7,321 nucleotides of DNA from JBEGQX01 sp041180805 (GTDB lineage Bacteria > Planctomycetota > Planctomycetia > Gemmatales > Gemmataceae). Positions 1 through 5,653 of this stretch are shown here, piece after piece (within the stretch, counting starts at the first letter, position 1; each line of letters starts with the position of its first letter). The stretch spans positions 1-7,321 of the forward strand of contig JBEGQX010000051.1 of the NCBI GenBank assembly GCA_041180805.1. Reading direction: 5' to 3'. The notes beneath the pieces are model-generated. The model was not told the origin of the DNA. It was given only the letters and a program-made list of their open reading frames with translations, and did not search any database. Position numbers and translations under genes: made by a program.

Positions 1-644
1 CCGGTAATGGTTGACTTTACCTGTGCCCCTGATTCAACACCAATTGCTGTTCCTTCAATTTTAATGCTAATATTGTCAGAGCCAATGTCGATGACCGAGG
101 CGTTAACGTTGTGATTTTCGATGCCTTCAAAATTACAAATCGATTGAATGGTCTGTTCTGGAATTTTCCAGGTATCGCCGGTCTTGGCTTCTTTGCCAGA
201 TAAAAGTCCTGAAAGGGATAGAGAATCAAAGTGTTCACTGGTAAGTTCAAGCTCTTCCCTGGTTAAAGCTCCTTGGGGTGAATACAAATAGAGCTTGTTC
301 TCGGGTTTTTGTGCCACACAAAGGCTTCTTTCTTCACGAAGCTTTCTTTGAGTGGTATTTCCATCAACCTTGAATGTTGCCTCGGCCTTTTTGTACTTTC
401 TGGCAACTTTAGTTGGTAAACCTTCGGATTTTACTCCAAGGACTTTTTCAAAATAAACGTGACTCGCTGTGCCTGTCAGTGGAATGCTGACGCTTTTAGT
501 TTCCCTTTGAACTTTTAGATCCCCTTTAACGGATAATTCTATGGTAACCTTGGCGCAATCCTCGGCTTTGATGGATTCCTTTAAATCAATGCCTGAAAGG
601 GTGCTTAAAAGGGTTAATACAAGGGAATAAACATTAGCAGTCAT
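1..644 (-). CDS. Uncharacterised planctomycete-type protein, C-terminus cut by window edge
   Basis: This is an open frame of 214 codons with no stop, read from ATG at 642-644 to the left edge, so the C-terminus lies outside the window. The ATG is the only plausible start: an in-frame TGA lies 11 codons upstream with no other start codon between, and GGAG sits 10 nt before the ATG. Residues 5-18 (VYSLVLTLLSTLSG) are hydrophobic and could be a weak export signal, but there is no positively charged n-region, no clear cleavage site and no lipobox cysteine. The rest is soluble, Lys/Glu/Thr-rich and beta-prone, with recognisable segments YLYSPQGALTREELEL (about 119-134) and GDTWKIP (about 156-162). 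I recall similar hypothetical proteins in Gemmata-like planctomycetes but know no function or named domain. The gene is separated from the ribosomal operon by a terminator and has its own promoter-like site. The frame is continuous and has consistent codon use, so I am confident it is a real gene. Confidence 0.82.
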   Translation of the reverse strand, partial: MTANVYSLVLTLLSTLSGIDLKESIKAEDCAKVTIELSVKGDLKVQRETKSVSIPLTGTASHVYFEKVLGVKSEGLPTKVARKYKKAEATFKVDGNTTQRKLREERSLCVAQKPENKLYLYSPQGALTREELELTSEHFDSLSLSGLLSGKEAKTGDTWKIPEQTIQSICNFEGIENHNVNASVIDIGSDNISIKIEGTAIGVESGAQVKSTIT

Positions 645-683
645 TTTCCAGATTCTCCGAACAAGATTTCGAATTCACTGGTT

Positions 684-712
684 CTGATAACTTTTGAATT
701 GGATAAAGTCAA
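684..712 (-). promoter_or_regulatory. Sigma70-like promoter of the uncharacterised gene
   Basis: On the minus strand TTGACT (707-712, 5 of 6 matches to the -35 consensus) is followed after exactly 17 nt by TATCAG (684-689, 4 of 6 matches to TATAAT). It lies 40 nt upstream of the ATG at 644 and just downstream of the rplQ terminator, which is where a new transcription unit would need to start. The call rests on consensus matching only. Confidence 0.5.
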
Positions 713-736
713 CCCGCATTGTTTGGTTGAATAGGT

Positions 737-769
737 AAAATAAAAAAGCCCGGGGGTAACCCGGGCTTT
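737..769 (-). terminator. Rho-independent terminator after rplQ
   Basis: Read on the minus strand, the stem AAAGCCCGGG pairs perfectly over 10 bp with CCCGGGCTTT around the 5-nt loop TTACC (stem-loop 745-769). The 3' side runs into a T-rich tract, TTTTTTATTTT (737-747). It begins 14 nt after the rplQ stop codon. This is a textbook intrinsic terminator closing the ribosomal operon. On the plus strand the same stem is followed only by TTTAAAAT, so activity in that direction would be weaker. Confidence 0.93.
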
Positions 770-783
770 AAAATCTTTTGGTA

Positions 784-1194
784 TTATTTCTCTTCACCAG
801 CAACTACTGGAGCTTTGGATTCTGCAGAGGCTTCATCCTTAAGTACTAATTCAAGAAATGCTGTTTCTCCGCCATCACCGAGTCTTCTTTCAAGGCGCTT
901 AATAACACGGGTGTAGCCGCCGGGTCGGTCGGCAAACAGCGGTGCTATTTCCTTGAATAAATGCTCAACAGCATCCTTATCTCGAAGTCTTGCCAAGGCA
1001 AGTCTTCTGGAATGCAGGGTGCCTTTTTTTGCCAAGGTGATTAGCTTTTCAACAAAACCACGTACTTCCTTGGCTTTTTCTACAGTGGTAATGATGCGCC
1101 GATGGGTCAGCAGGGCAACCGTTAGATTGCGAAACAGGGCTATACGATGCTCCTGATTTCTGCCAAGCCTTCTTCCTTTTCTTAAATGTCTCAT
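784..1194 (-). CDS. rplQ: 50S ribosomal protein L17 (bL17)
   Basis: This encodes the large-subunit protein bL17, 136 residues, which binds 23S rRNA near the peptide exit side of the ribosome. The N-terminus MRHLRKGRRLGRNQEHR and the segment RNLTVALLTHRRIITTVEKA (22-41) are the family's conserved core. PGGYTRVIKR (91-100) and the closing LGDGGETAFLELV (105-117) are also typical. A short acidic/alanine-rich tail (about 120-136) extends beyond the core and is the part that usually varies. It starts at ATG 1192-1194, 34 nt after the rpoA stop; AAGG about 12 nt before the ATG is the only, weak, Shine-Dalgarno candidate. It is the last gene of the operon, directly followed by the terminator at 737-769. 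Co-location with rpoA is the normal bacterial arrangement. Confidence 0.97.
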   Translation of the reverse strand: MRHLRKGRRLGRNQEHRIALFRNLTVALLTHRRIITTVEKAKEVRGFVEKLITLAKKGTLHSRRLALARLRDKDAVEHLFKEIAPLFADRPGGYTRVIKRLERRLGDGGETAFLELVLKDEASAESKAPVVAGEEK

Positions 1195-1228
1195 AGCTAA
1201 CGGCCTTATTTTTAAGGTTCAATTATAA

Positions 1229-2224
1229 TTAGCGACGGCTCAATGCGGCTCTCATGCCTAGCTTAAGACCGCGTTCTTCAAGGCGAATCTTAACTTCCTT
1301 GAGGGTTGTATCGCCAAAGTTTCTAACTTCCAAAAGTTCTTCTTCCGAGCGCGAGACCAAGTCACGTACAGTTGAAATGCCTTCGGATTCCAAACAGTTG
1401 GTTGCCCTTACAGAAAGCTCAAGTTCAGCAAGGCTCATGTTAAGTTTGCGTTCAAGTTCGGTATCAACGCTGGCCTGCGCTGCAGGTTCGTTGATGTGTT
1501 CCAAACCAACTTCTGGACCAGGTTCGGAGTATTGGATAAATGGATTCAGGTGCTTGCGCAGAATTTTAGCGCCTTCAACCAGTGCCATTTGGGGTGTTAC
1601 TGTGCCATTTGTCCAGATTTCAAGAATAAGGCGGTCATAGTTGGTTTTTTGGCCAACGCGGGTGTCTTCAATTTCATACTTTACGCGAACAACCGGTGTA
1701 AAGCTGGAATCGATCGGTATCACTCCAATTTCACGGTCACCTTGCACATTTTCATCGGCCATTCGATATCCACGGCCGTTTTCAACAACCATTTCAACTT
1801 TGAATGGCACATCATCTGTCAAAGTTGCGATTACATGTTCCGGGTTAATGATTTGAACTGCTTCAGTGGTAATGATATTTGCAGCAGTCACCACGCCACG
1901 TTCATGTTTTTCAATACGAATGGTTTGGGGTTGATCGCTGATGTTTTTTACGACAAGGCTTTTGATATTTAGAATGATGTCAGTAACATCTTCCACAACA
2001 CCGGGAATCGTGGTGATTTCGTGTTGAACGCCTTCAATTTTAACCTGCGTTACTGCACTTCCTTCCAAGCTGGAAAGAAGAATACGGCGCAAGCTGTTTC
2101 CGATGGAAACACCAAAGCCTCTTTCAAAAGGTTCCCCGTAAAACTTCCCGTAGGTATCGGAAAGAGAAGAACGGTCTGCAGAAACCCTGCTTGGTAATTC
2201 CAAACCTCGCCAACGAATTCGCAT
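1229..2224 (-). CDS. rpoA: DNA-directed RNA polymerase alpha subunit
   Basis: The alpha subunit dimerises to seed RNA polymerase assembly and contacts upstream DNA and activators. The protein is 331 residues. The N-terminal domain (about 1-240) carries FERGFGVSIGNSLRRILLSS (33-52), the dimerisation and beta-binding helix, and TTIPGVVEDVTDIILNIK (71-88). A linker (about 240-258) leads to the C-terminal domain (about 259-325) with RATNCL (273-278), matching E. coli R265, N268 and C269. The second DNA-contact loop reads NFGDTT (302-307), where E. coli has NLGKKS, so K298 is replaced by Thr. The tail ends at LGMRAALSRR, without the acidic extension of E. coli. The opening MRIRWRGLELPSRV is what I recall for planctomycetes. 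GGAG lies about 10 nt before the ATG at 2222-2224. It sits 83 nt after rpsD and 34 nt before rplQ. Confidence 0.98.
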   Translation of the reverse strand: MRIRWRGLELPSRVSADRSSLSDTYGKFYGEPFERGFGVSIGNSLRRILLSSLEGSAVTQVKIEGVQHEITTIPGVVEDVTDIILNIKSLVVKNISDQPQTIRIEKHERGVVTAANIITTEAVQIINPEHVIATLTDDVPFKVEMVVENGRGYRMADENVQGDREIGVIPIDSSFTPVVRVKYEIEDTRVGQKTNYDRLILEIWTNGTVTPQMALVEGAKILRKHLNPFIQYSEPGPEVGLEHINEPAAQASVDTELERKLNMSLAELELSVRATNCLESEGISTVRDLVSRSEEELLEVRNFGDTTLKEVKIRLEERGLKLGMRAALSRR

Positions 2225-2247
2225 GATTTTGTATCTCCTGCCTTGAG

Positions 2248-2298
2248 CCGGAATTTGATTTTGTCCGGTGAATGATCTTTAAGATTCTGGTTTCCCAG
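2248..2298 (-). other. Two small hairpins in the rpsD-rpoA spacer
   Basis: In the 83-nt spacer the minus strand contains CTGG-GAAA-CCAG (2287-2298), a 4-bp stem with a GNRA-type GAAA tetraloop, and further on CCGGA/TCCGG (2248-2252 with 2264-2268), a 5-bp stem with an 11-nt loop. Neither is followed by a T tract, so they are not terminators. They could affect pausing, processing or rpoA translation, or be chance. Confidence 0.25.
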
Positions 2299-2307
2299 CT
2301 ACTTTTG

Positions 2308-2940
2308 TTAACGGGAGCAGAATTCGATGATCAACTGTTCCTGAATTTCCCCAATTCTGGCATCCACATCACCACGGGTTGGCATCCTTGTCATTTTTCC
2401 TTCAGGTGGTTCCTGCTGGGTGATGGTAAGAAAATCCGGAACATTTGGGGAGGTTTGTTGCATTTGCAGACGCACAATGTCAATCGAATGCTTTCGATTC
2501 TTGATAGTAACTACATCATTAGGCTTCAGAAGCACACTAGGAATGTTGCAGTGTTTTCCATTTACAAGTACGTGACCGTGTCCTACTAATTGACGGGCTG
2601 CTGGTCTGTTAGGTGCAAAGCCCAATCTGCAAACAACATTATCAAGTCTTCGTTCCATCAAAGCCAGCAAAACTTCTCCGGTATTTTGTTTGGAACGGGA
2701 AGCAAGTTCGAAATACCTTCTGAACTGTCTTTCCAAAAGACCATAAAACCTTTTGAGCTTTTGCTTTTCGCGAAGACGAATTCCATACTCGCTTGGCTTG
2801 TTACGGCGAAGGTGCATGCCAGGCGGCTGGTTTCTTCTTTCAAGCGCGCACTTTGGGGATTCACAACGGAGCCCCTTTAGATACAGCTTTACGCCTTCTC
2901 TTCTGCAAATTTTGCAAACTGAATCAGTTATTCTTGCCAT
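2308..2940 (-). CDS. rpsD: 30S ribosomal protein S4 (uS4), zinc-binding form
   Basis: uS4 is a primary 16S rRNA binder that nucleates assembly of the 30S body; in E. coli it also represses its own operon. The protein is 210 residues. Near the N-terminus four cysteines (C9, C12, C26, C31) have the spacing C-x2-C-x13-C-x4-C, which I know as the zinc-binding C+ form of S4; E. coli S4 lacks it. The central region contains RLREKQKLKRFYGLLERQFRR (55-75 in part). The S4 RNA-binding domain spans about 97-152, with ERRLDNVVCRLGFAPNRPAA beginning at 96 and GHVLVNGK at 122-129. The C-terminus EQLIIEFCSR matches the family ending. The ATG at 2938-2940 follows rpsK by 40 nt. The 20 nt before it read as AT-rich with no GGAG-like site, so translation may be coupled to rpsK or be Shine-Dalgarno independent. 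Confidence 0.98.
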   Translation of the reverse strand: MARITDSVCKICRREGVKLYLKGLRCESPKCALERRNQPPGMHLRRNKPSEYGIRLREKQKLKRFYGLLERQFRRYFELASRSKQNTGEVLLALMERRLDNVVCRLGFAPNRPAARQLVGHGHVLVNGKHCNIPSVLLKPNDVVTIKNRKHSIDIVRLQMQQTSPNVPDFLTITQQEPPEGKMTRMPTRGDVDARIGEIQEQLIIEFCSR

Positions 2941-2980
2941 GGTTTTTCAATCGCTTGTTTGATGCCAGTTGTAATAAAAA

Positions 2981-3355
2981 TTATACTCTACGCCTTTTGG
3001 GAGGACGGCAGCCGTTGTGAGGCAGCGGCGTAACATCTTCAATAGCCTTAACATTAAGGCCAGAAGCCTGAAGCGCGGTGATTGCAGATTCCCTTCCGGA
3101 ACCTGGTCCCTTCACTCTAACTTCAATTTCCCGAAGGCCAAATTTCAATGCCTTGGATGCAGCATCTTCGGCGGCGCGCTGCGCAGCAAAAGGTGTGCTT
3201 TTTCTGCTGCCTTTAAATTGGCAGGTTCCAGCAGAAGCAGAACATAAAGTATCACCATTCGTATCCGTAATGGTTACGATGGTGTTATTAAATGTTGCCA
3301 GTATGTGGGCTACGCCCCTGCTGACATTACGACGAATTTTCTTTTTCTTAGACAC
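2981..3355 (-). CDS. rpsK: 30S ribosomal protein S11 (uS11), GTG start
   Basis: uS11 sits on the 30S platform near the mRNA exit and the E site. The 124-residue product begins MSKKKKIRRNVSRGVAHI, contains ATFNNTIVTITD (20-31) and GSRKSTPFAAQ (49-59), and ends VTPLPHNGCRPPKRRRV (108-124), which is almost invariant in the family. The start codon is GTG (353-355 of the third kilobase, that is 3353-3355): an in-frame TAA lies six codons upstream, there is no ATG in the frame, and AGGGG lies 7-8 nt before the GTG, making it a well-supported start. It lies 33 nt after rpsM and 40 nt before rpsD, the usual rpsM-rpsK-rpsD-rpoA-rplQ order. Confidence 0.98.
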   Translation of the reverse strand: MSKKKKIRRNVSRGVAHILATFNNTIVTITDTNGDTLCSASAGTCQFKGSRKSTPFAAQRAAEDAASKALKFGLREIEVRVKGPGSGRESAITALQASGLNVKAIEDVTPLPHNGCRPPKRRRV

Positions 3356-3388
3356 TGAAAACCCCTGAATTAGCCGTTTATTTGAAGA

Positions 3389-3775
3389 TTAGCCTCTTAA
3401 TTCCTTGACACCCTTCTTGCCAGCCACTGTTTTCCTGGGTCCTTTGCGGGTGCGCGCATTTGTTTTCGTTCTTTGTCCGCGTACAGGAAGACTTCTTCGA
3501 TGTCTTGACCCCCGGTACGATCCAATATCCCTGAGACGGGCAATATTTTGTTGAATTTGCCTGCGGAGGGGGCCTTCAACAACATATTCTCTATCTAAAA
3601 TGTTGGAAAGACGGCTGATTTCATCTTCGTTCAATTCCTTGGCCCGCCTTTGGGGATCAACACCAGCTTGCTCGCAGAGTTTGATCGCTAGGGTTGGACC
3701 AATCCCATATATGTATCGCAAAGATATATGAGTCGGCTTTTCGCCAGGAATATCAATACCAAGAAGACGCGGCAT
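3389..3775 (-). CDS. rpsM: 30S ribosomal protein S13 (uS13)
   Basis: uS13 occupies the head of the 30S subunit, contacts the P-site tRNA and forms bridges to the 50S subunit. The 128-residue protein begins MPRLLGIDIPGEKP, contains the helix-turn element YIYGIGPTLA (21-30), and carries the family signature LPVRGQRTKTNARTRKG (96-112) followed by a basic tail that contacts tRNA. It is about ten residues longer than the E. coli protein. The ATG at 3773-3775 is preceded by GGGAG about 7 nt upstream and follows the rpmJ stop by only 15 nt, so the two are almost certainly co-translated. Confidence 0.98.
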   Translation of the reverse strand: MPRLLGIDIPGEKPTHISLRYIYGIGPTLAIKLCEQAGVDPQRRAKELNEDEISRLSNILDREYVVEGPLRRQIQQNIARLRDIGSYRGSRHRRSLPVRGQRTKTNARTRKGPRKTVAGKKGVKELRG

Positions 3776-3790
3776 ACCAGAACTCCCTTA

Positions 3791-3904
3791 TCAACCCTGT
3801 CTTTGCTTGTGACGAGGATTGGTACAAATTACATACACTTTGCCTTGCCGACGAACCAGCTTGCAGCTTTCGCAAATTCTTTTTACGCTTGCTCTTACTT
3901 TCAT
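3791..3904 (-). CDS. rpmJ: 50S ribosomal protein L36 (bL36), zinc-binding form
   Basis: This encodes bL36, the smallest large-subunit protein, which packs against 23S rRNA near the base of the stalk. The 37-residue product starts MKVRASVKRICESCKLVRR and ends NPRHKQRQG. C11, C14, C27 and H32 form the C-x2-C-x12-C-x4-H zinc ribbon of the zinc-dependent version. The frame stays open upstream to a TTG, but the family start MKVR, the normal 37-residue length and a G-rich GGGGGTGGAG tract before the ATG at 3902-3904 set the start here. It lies 15 nt before rpsM and 145 nt after map. In many bacteria infA sits between map and rpmJ; here the spacer is too short to hold it. Confidence 0.97.
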   Translation of the reverse strand: MKVRASVKRICESCKLVRRQGKVYVICTNPRHKQRQG

Positions 3905-3911
3905 TGCTCCA

Positions 3912-3929
3912 CCCCCGTCTGTTAGACGG
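3912..3929 (-). promoter_or_regulatory. Hairpin overlapping the rpmJ ribosome-binding region
   Basis: On the minus strand CCGTCT-AAC-AGACGG (3915-3929) is a perfect 6-bp stem with a 3-nt loop. Its last two G residues are the first two of the GGGGG run (3912-3916) lying 7 nt before the rpmJ ATG, so the fold would partly mask the likely Shine-Dalgarno sequence. No T tract follows, so it is not a terminator. A translational control role is inference. Confidence 0.4.
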
Positions 3930-3958
3930 TTTAAGGAAACTATTTTTTTACCAGTCAA
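3929..3958 (-). promoter_or_regulatory. Possible weak internal promoter upstream of rpmJ
   Basis: On the minus strand TTGACT (3953-3958) is followed after 18 nt by TTAAAC (3929-3934), within an AT-rich 145-nt spacer that is long for this operon. The -35 match is good (5 of 6) but the -10 is poor (3 of 6). An alternative pair is TTGCCG with TAAAAA 17 nt later. I give this only as a candidate. Confidence 0.22.
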
Positions 3959-4049
3959 AACACCATTCGGCAAGTAAAAATAACAAAAAAGCCTTCAAAA
4001 AAAACGCTGTAACCTCTTATCCAGATAGTATCTTAGGACTTTTTGAAAT

Positions 4050-4859
4050 TCATCGCTTAAATATTCTATCTTCTTTTGATGTTATGACATGAATTCCATC
4101 GGGAAGCACAGCCAGAGTATGTTCTACATGCACACTTGGCATGCCATCCCGTGTTACCACAGTCCAATGATCCCTTAAAACCTCAGTTTCCGGCCGTCCC
4201 ATGTTGATCATAGGTTCAACAGCCAGTACCAATCCTTCTTCAATTCGGAAATCGTTGCGCCTTACTTCCCGATTTACATAATTTGGGACTTGGGGGTGTT
4301 CATGCATTCTTTTGCCAATTCCATGGCCCACATATTGGGTTACAACACTGTATCCCGCTGATTCTGCCATTTGTTGCATTCGCGAAGCCACTTCAGTCCA
4401 CCATTTTCTGCAACTAAGCTCTTTAATTGCAAGCTCCAGGATTTGCTCGCCAGTTTCCACAAGCCGAATTTTCTCAGGCGAAACAGTTCCAATAGGTATG
4501 GATATCGCGGCATCGGCACACCAGCCGTTCAGCTTGCAGGCTGTGTCAATTTTTAAAAGATCGCCATCTCGAATGATTCGTTGTCCTGGAATTCCATGAA
4601 CAACCTGTTCATTGATGGATATGCATGTGACTGCGGGGAAGGGGACTTTTCCAGGGTATCCCTTGAACAAGGAAAGGGCCCCATGCTCTTTGTAAAAATT
4701 TTCCACGGCTTTATCGAGGTCCAGTGTTGATACACCGGGTTTAGCCATGCTTTTGCAAAGCTCCAAGGCGTGAGCTACCAATTTTCCAGCTTCACGCATG
4801 AACCGGATTTCTTCCGGCGATTTTAAATCAGGCCTGTTTTGAAAGAAGTTTTTTAGCAT
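4050..4859 (-). CDS. map: Methionine aminopeptidase, type I
   Basis: The enzyme removes the initiator methionine from nascent proteins in the cytoplasm, using a two-metal centre. The protein is 269 residues. All five metal ligands of the type I family are visible: D105 (in LLKIDT), D116 (in WCADAA, 11 residues later as in E. coli), H179 (in YVGHGIGKRMHEHP), E215 (in VLAVEPMIN) and E246 (in HVEHTLAV). The substrate-pocket histidines H88 (VVHGIPG) and H186 are also present. There is no N-terminal zinc-finger extension and no type II insert. The ATG at 4857-4859 lies inside the end of adk: the two genes overlap by 7 nt (ATGCTAA), which points to translational coupling. Gene order adk-map is standard for the spc cluster. 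Confidence 0.97.
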   Translation of the reverse strand: MLKNFFQNRPDLKSPEEIRFMREAGKLVAHALELCKSMAKPGVSTLDLDKAVENFYKEHGALSLFKGYPGKVPFPAVTCISINEQVVHGIPGQRIIRDGDLLKIDTACKLNGWCADAAISIPIGTVSPEKIRLVETGEQILELAIKELSCRKWWTEVASRMQQMAESAGYSVVTQYVGHGIGKRMHEHPQVPNYVNREVRRNDFRIEEGLVLAVEPMINMGRPETEVLRDHWTVVTRDGMPSVHVEHTLAVLPDGIHVITSKEDRIFKR

Positions 4860-5530
4860 ACCCCGTGAATATTAAGCGATTTGGCTATGTTGGAATAAAC
4901 CTGCTCGATTTCACCACTTCCATTTACTTCGTGAAGCAGGCTCTTTTCTTTGTAGTAAGGAATAAGTGGAACCGTATCGTTGTGATATACAACAAGTCTA
5001 GCTTTTACAGTTTCAACTTGATCATCAGCCCTTTGGACCAATTGGGTATGGCAGTCATCACATAACCCGTTTACCCTGGGCGGATTGTTGAAAATATGAA
5101 AGGTTGCCTTGCAGCCGATTTTTGGACAGCTCCACCTGCCAGTAACCCTTTTTACGATTTCATCGTCAGCTACTTCAAATAATACCACGGAAGTCAGGGG
5201 AAGGCCTACTTTTTCCAGCACCTTATCCAATGCCTTTGCCTGAGCAAGTGTGCGCGGGTAACCATCCAACAAAAAGTTTTGAGGGCGATCGTTTTTTTCG
5301 AAACGTTCTTTGATGAGATCATTCACCAGATCATCGGGGACGAGATGCCCCGATTCAACAAATGGTTTTGCTCTTTGCCCAACATTCGTCTGATTACGAA
5401 TAGCTTCCCTAAGAAGGTCACCAGTACCAATGTGCTCAAGGGTTTTTCTTTTTGCAAGAAGTTTGGCTTGGGTGCCTTTACCGCAACCAGGTGGGCCAAT
5501 AAGGATTAATCGCATCGCCATTCCATTCAT
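4853..5530 (-). CDS. adk: Adenylate kinase with cysteine-bearing (zinc-type) lid
   Basis: Adenylate kinase interconverts ATP, AMP and ADP and balances the adenylate pool in the cytoplasm. The long-form protein is up to 225 residues. It has the P-loop GPPGCGKGTQ (12-21), the AMP-binding GTGDLLR (35-41) and LLDGYPRT (87-94; most relatives have GFPRT), and a full lid domain (about 131-168). The lid carries C135, C140, C157 and C160, a four-cysteine zinc-type arrangement with C-x4-C in the first pair instead of the common C-x2-C. The start is uncertain: ATG codons occur at 5530, 5521 and 5515, none with a strong Shine-Dalgarno sequence. The one at 5515 gives MRLILIGPPG, the usual family N-terminus, so the true protein may be 220 residues. 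It lies 123 nt after secY and overlaps map by 7 nt. Confidence 0.97.
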   Translation of the reverse strand: MNGMAMRLILIGPPGCGKGTQAKLLAKRKTLEHIGTGDLLREAIRNQTNVGQRAKPFVESGHLVPDDLVNDLIKERFEKNDRPQNFLLDGYPRTLAQAKALDKVLEKVGLPLTSVVLFEVADDEIVKRVTGRWSCPKIGCKATFHIFNNPPRVNGLCDDCHTQLVQRADDQVETVKARLVVYHNDTVPLIPYYKEKSLLHEVNGSGEIEQVYSNIAKSLNIHGVC

Positions 5531-5653
5531 GGTTAAAACACTGGCAATACTTAAGTAATTCCAATTTTATTCTGAGAATTGCGAGGAGATTTGCAAGAAG
5601 GCGAGAACGTTTTGGCAAAAATGCTAGCCTGATTGCAGGTACTTCGCTATTCA

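Noticed and set aside
17..250. Plus-strand open frame of 77 codons opposite the uncharacterised gene
   Set aside because: It lies antisense to a longer, continuous minus-strand frame with a promoter-like site and ribosome-binding site, and its product looks like no known protein.
645..783. Search for a small gene or RNA between rplQ and the uncharacterised gene
   Set aside because: The spacer is explained by the terminator and the promoter-like site; nothing else is visible in it.
1222..1227. Perfect TATAAT on the minus strand between rpoA and rplQ
   Set aside because: No -35 match 16-18 nt upstream, and the surrounding 10 nt are a simple AT palindrome.
1496..1972. Plus-strand open frame of 158 codons opposite rpoA
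   Set aside because: It is fully antisense to a clear rpoA gene; its His/Phe/Asn-rich translation is what reading the opposite strand of this gene would give.
2980..2985. Perfect TATAAT on the minus strand at the rpsK stop codon
   Set aside because: No -35-like element lies at the right distance upstream; the sequence is the GTA-TAA end of rpsK followed by AT-rich spacer.
3905..3973. Extended rpmJ frame from a TTG, giving a 60-residue product
   Set aside because: L36 is about 37 residues and begins MKVR; the extra codons include the hairpin and the G-rich ribosome-binding tract, so they are leader.
3694..4092. Plus-strand open frame of 132 codons across rpmJ and its leader
   Set aside because: It overlaps rpsM, rpmJ and the end of map in antisense and has low-complexity Leu/Lys/Phe content.
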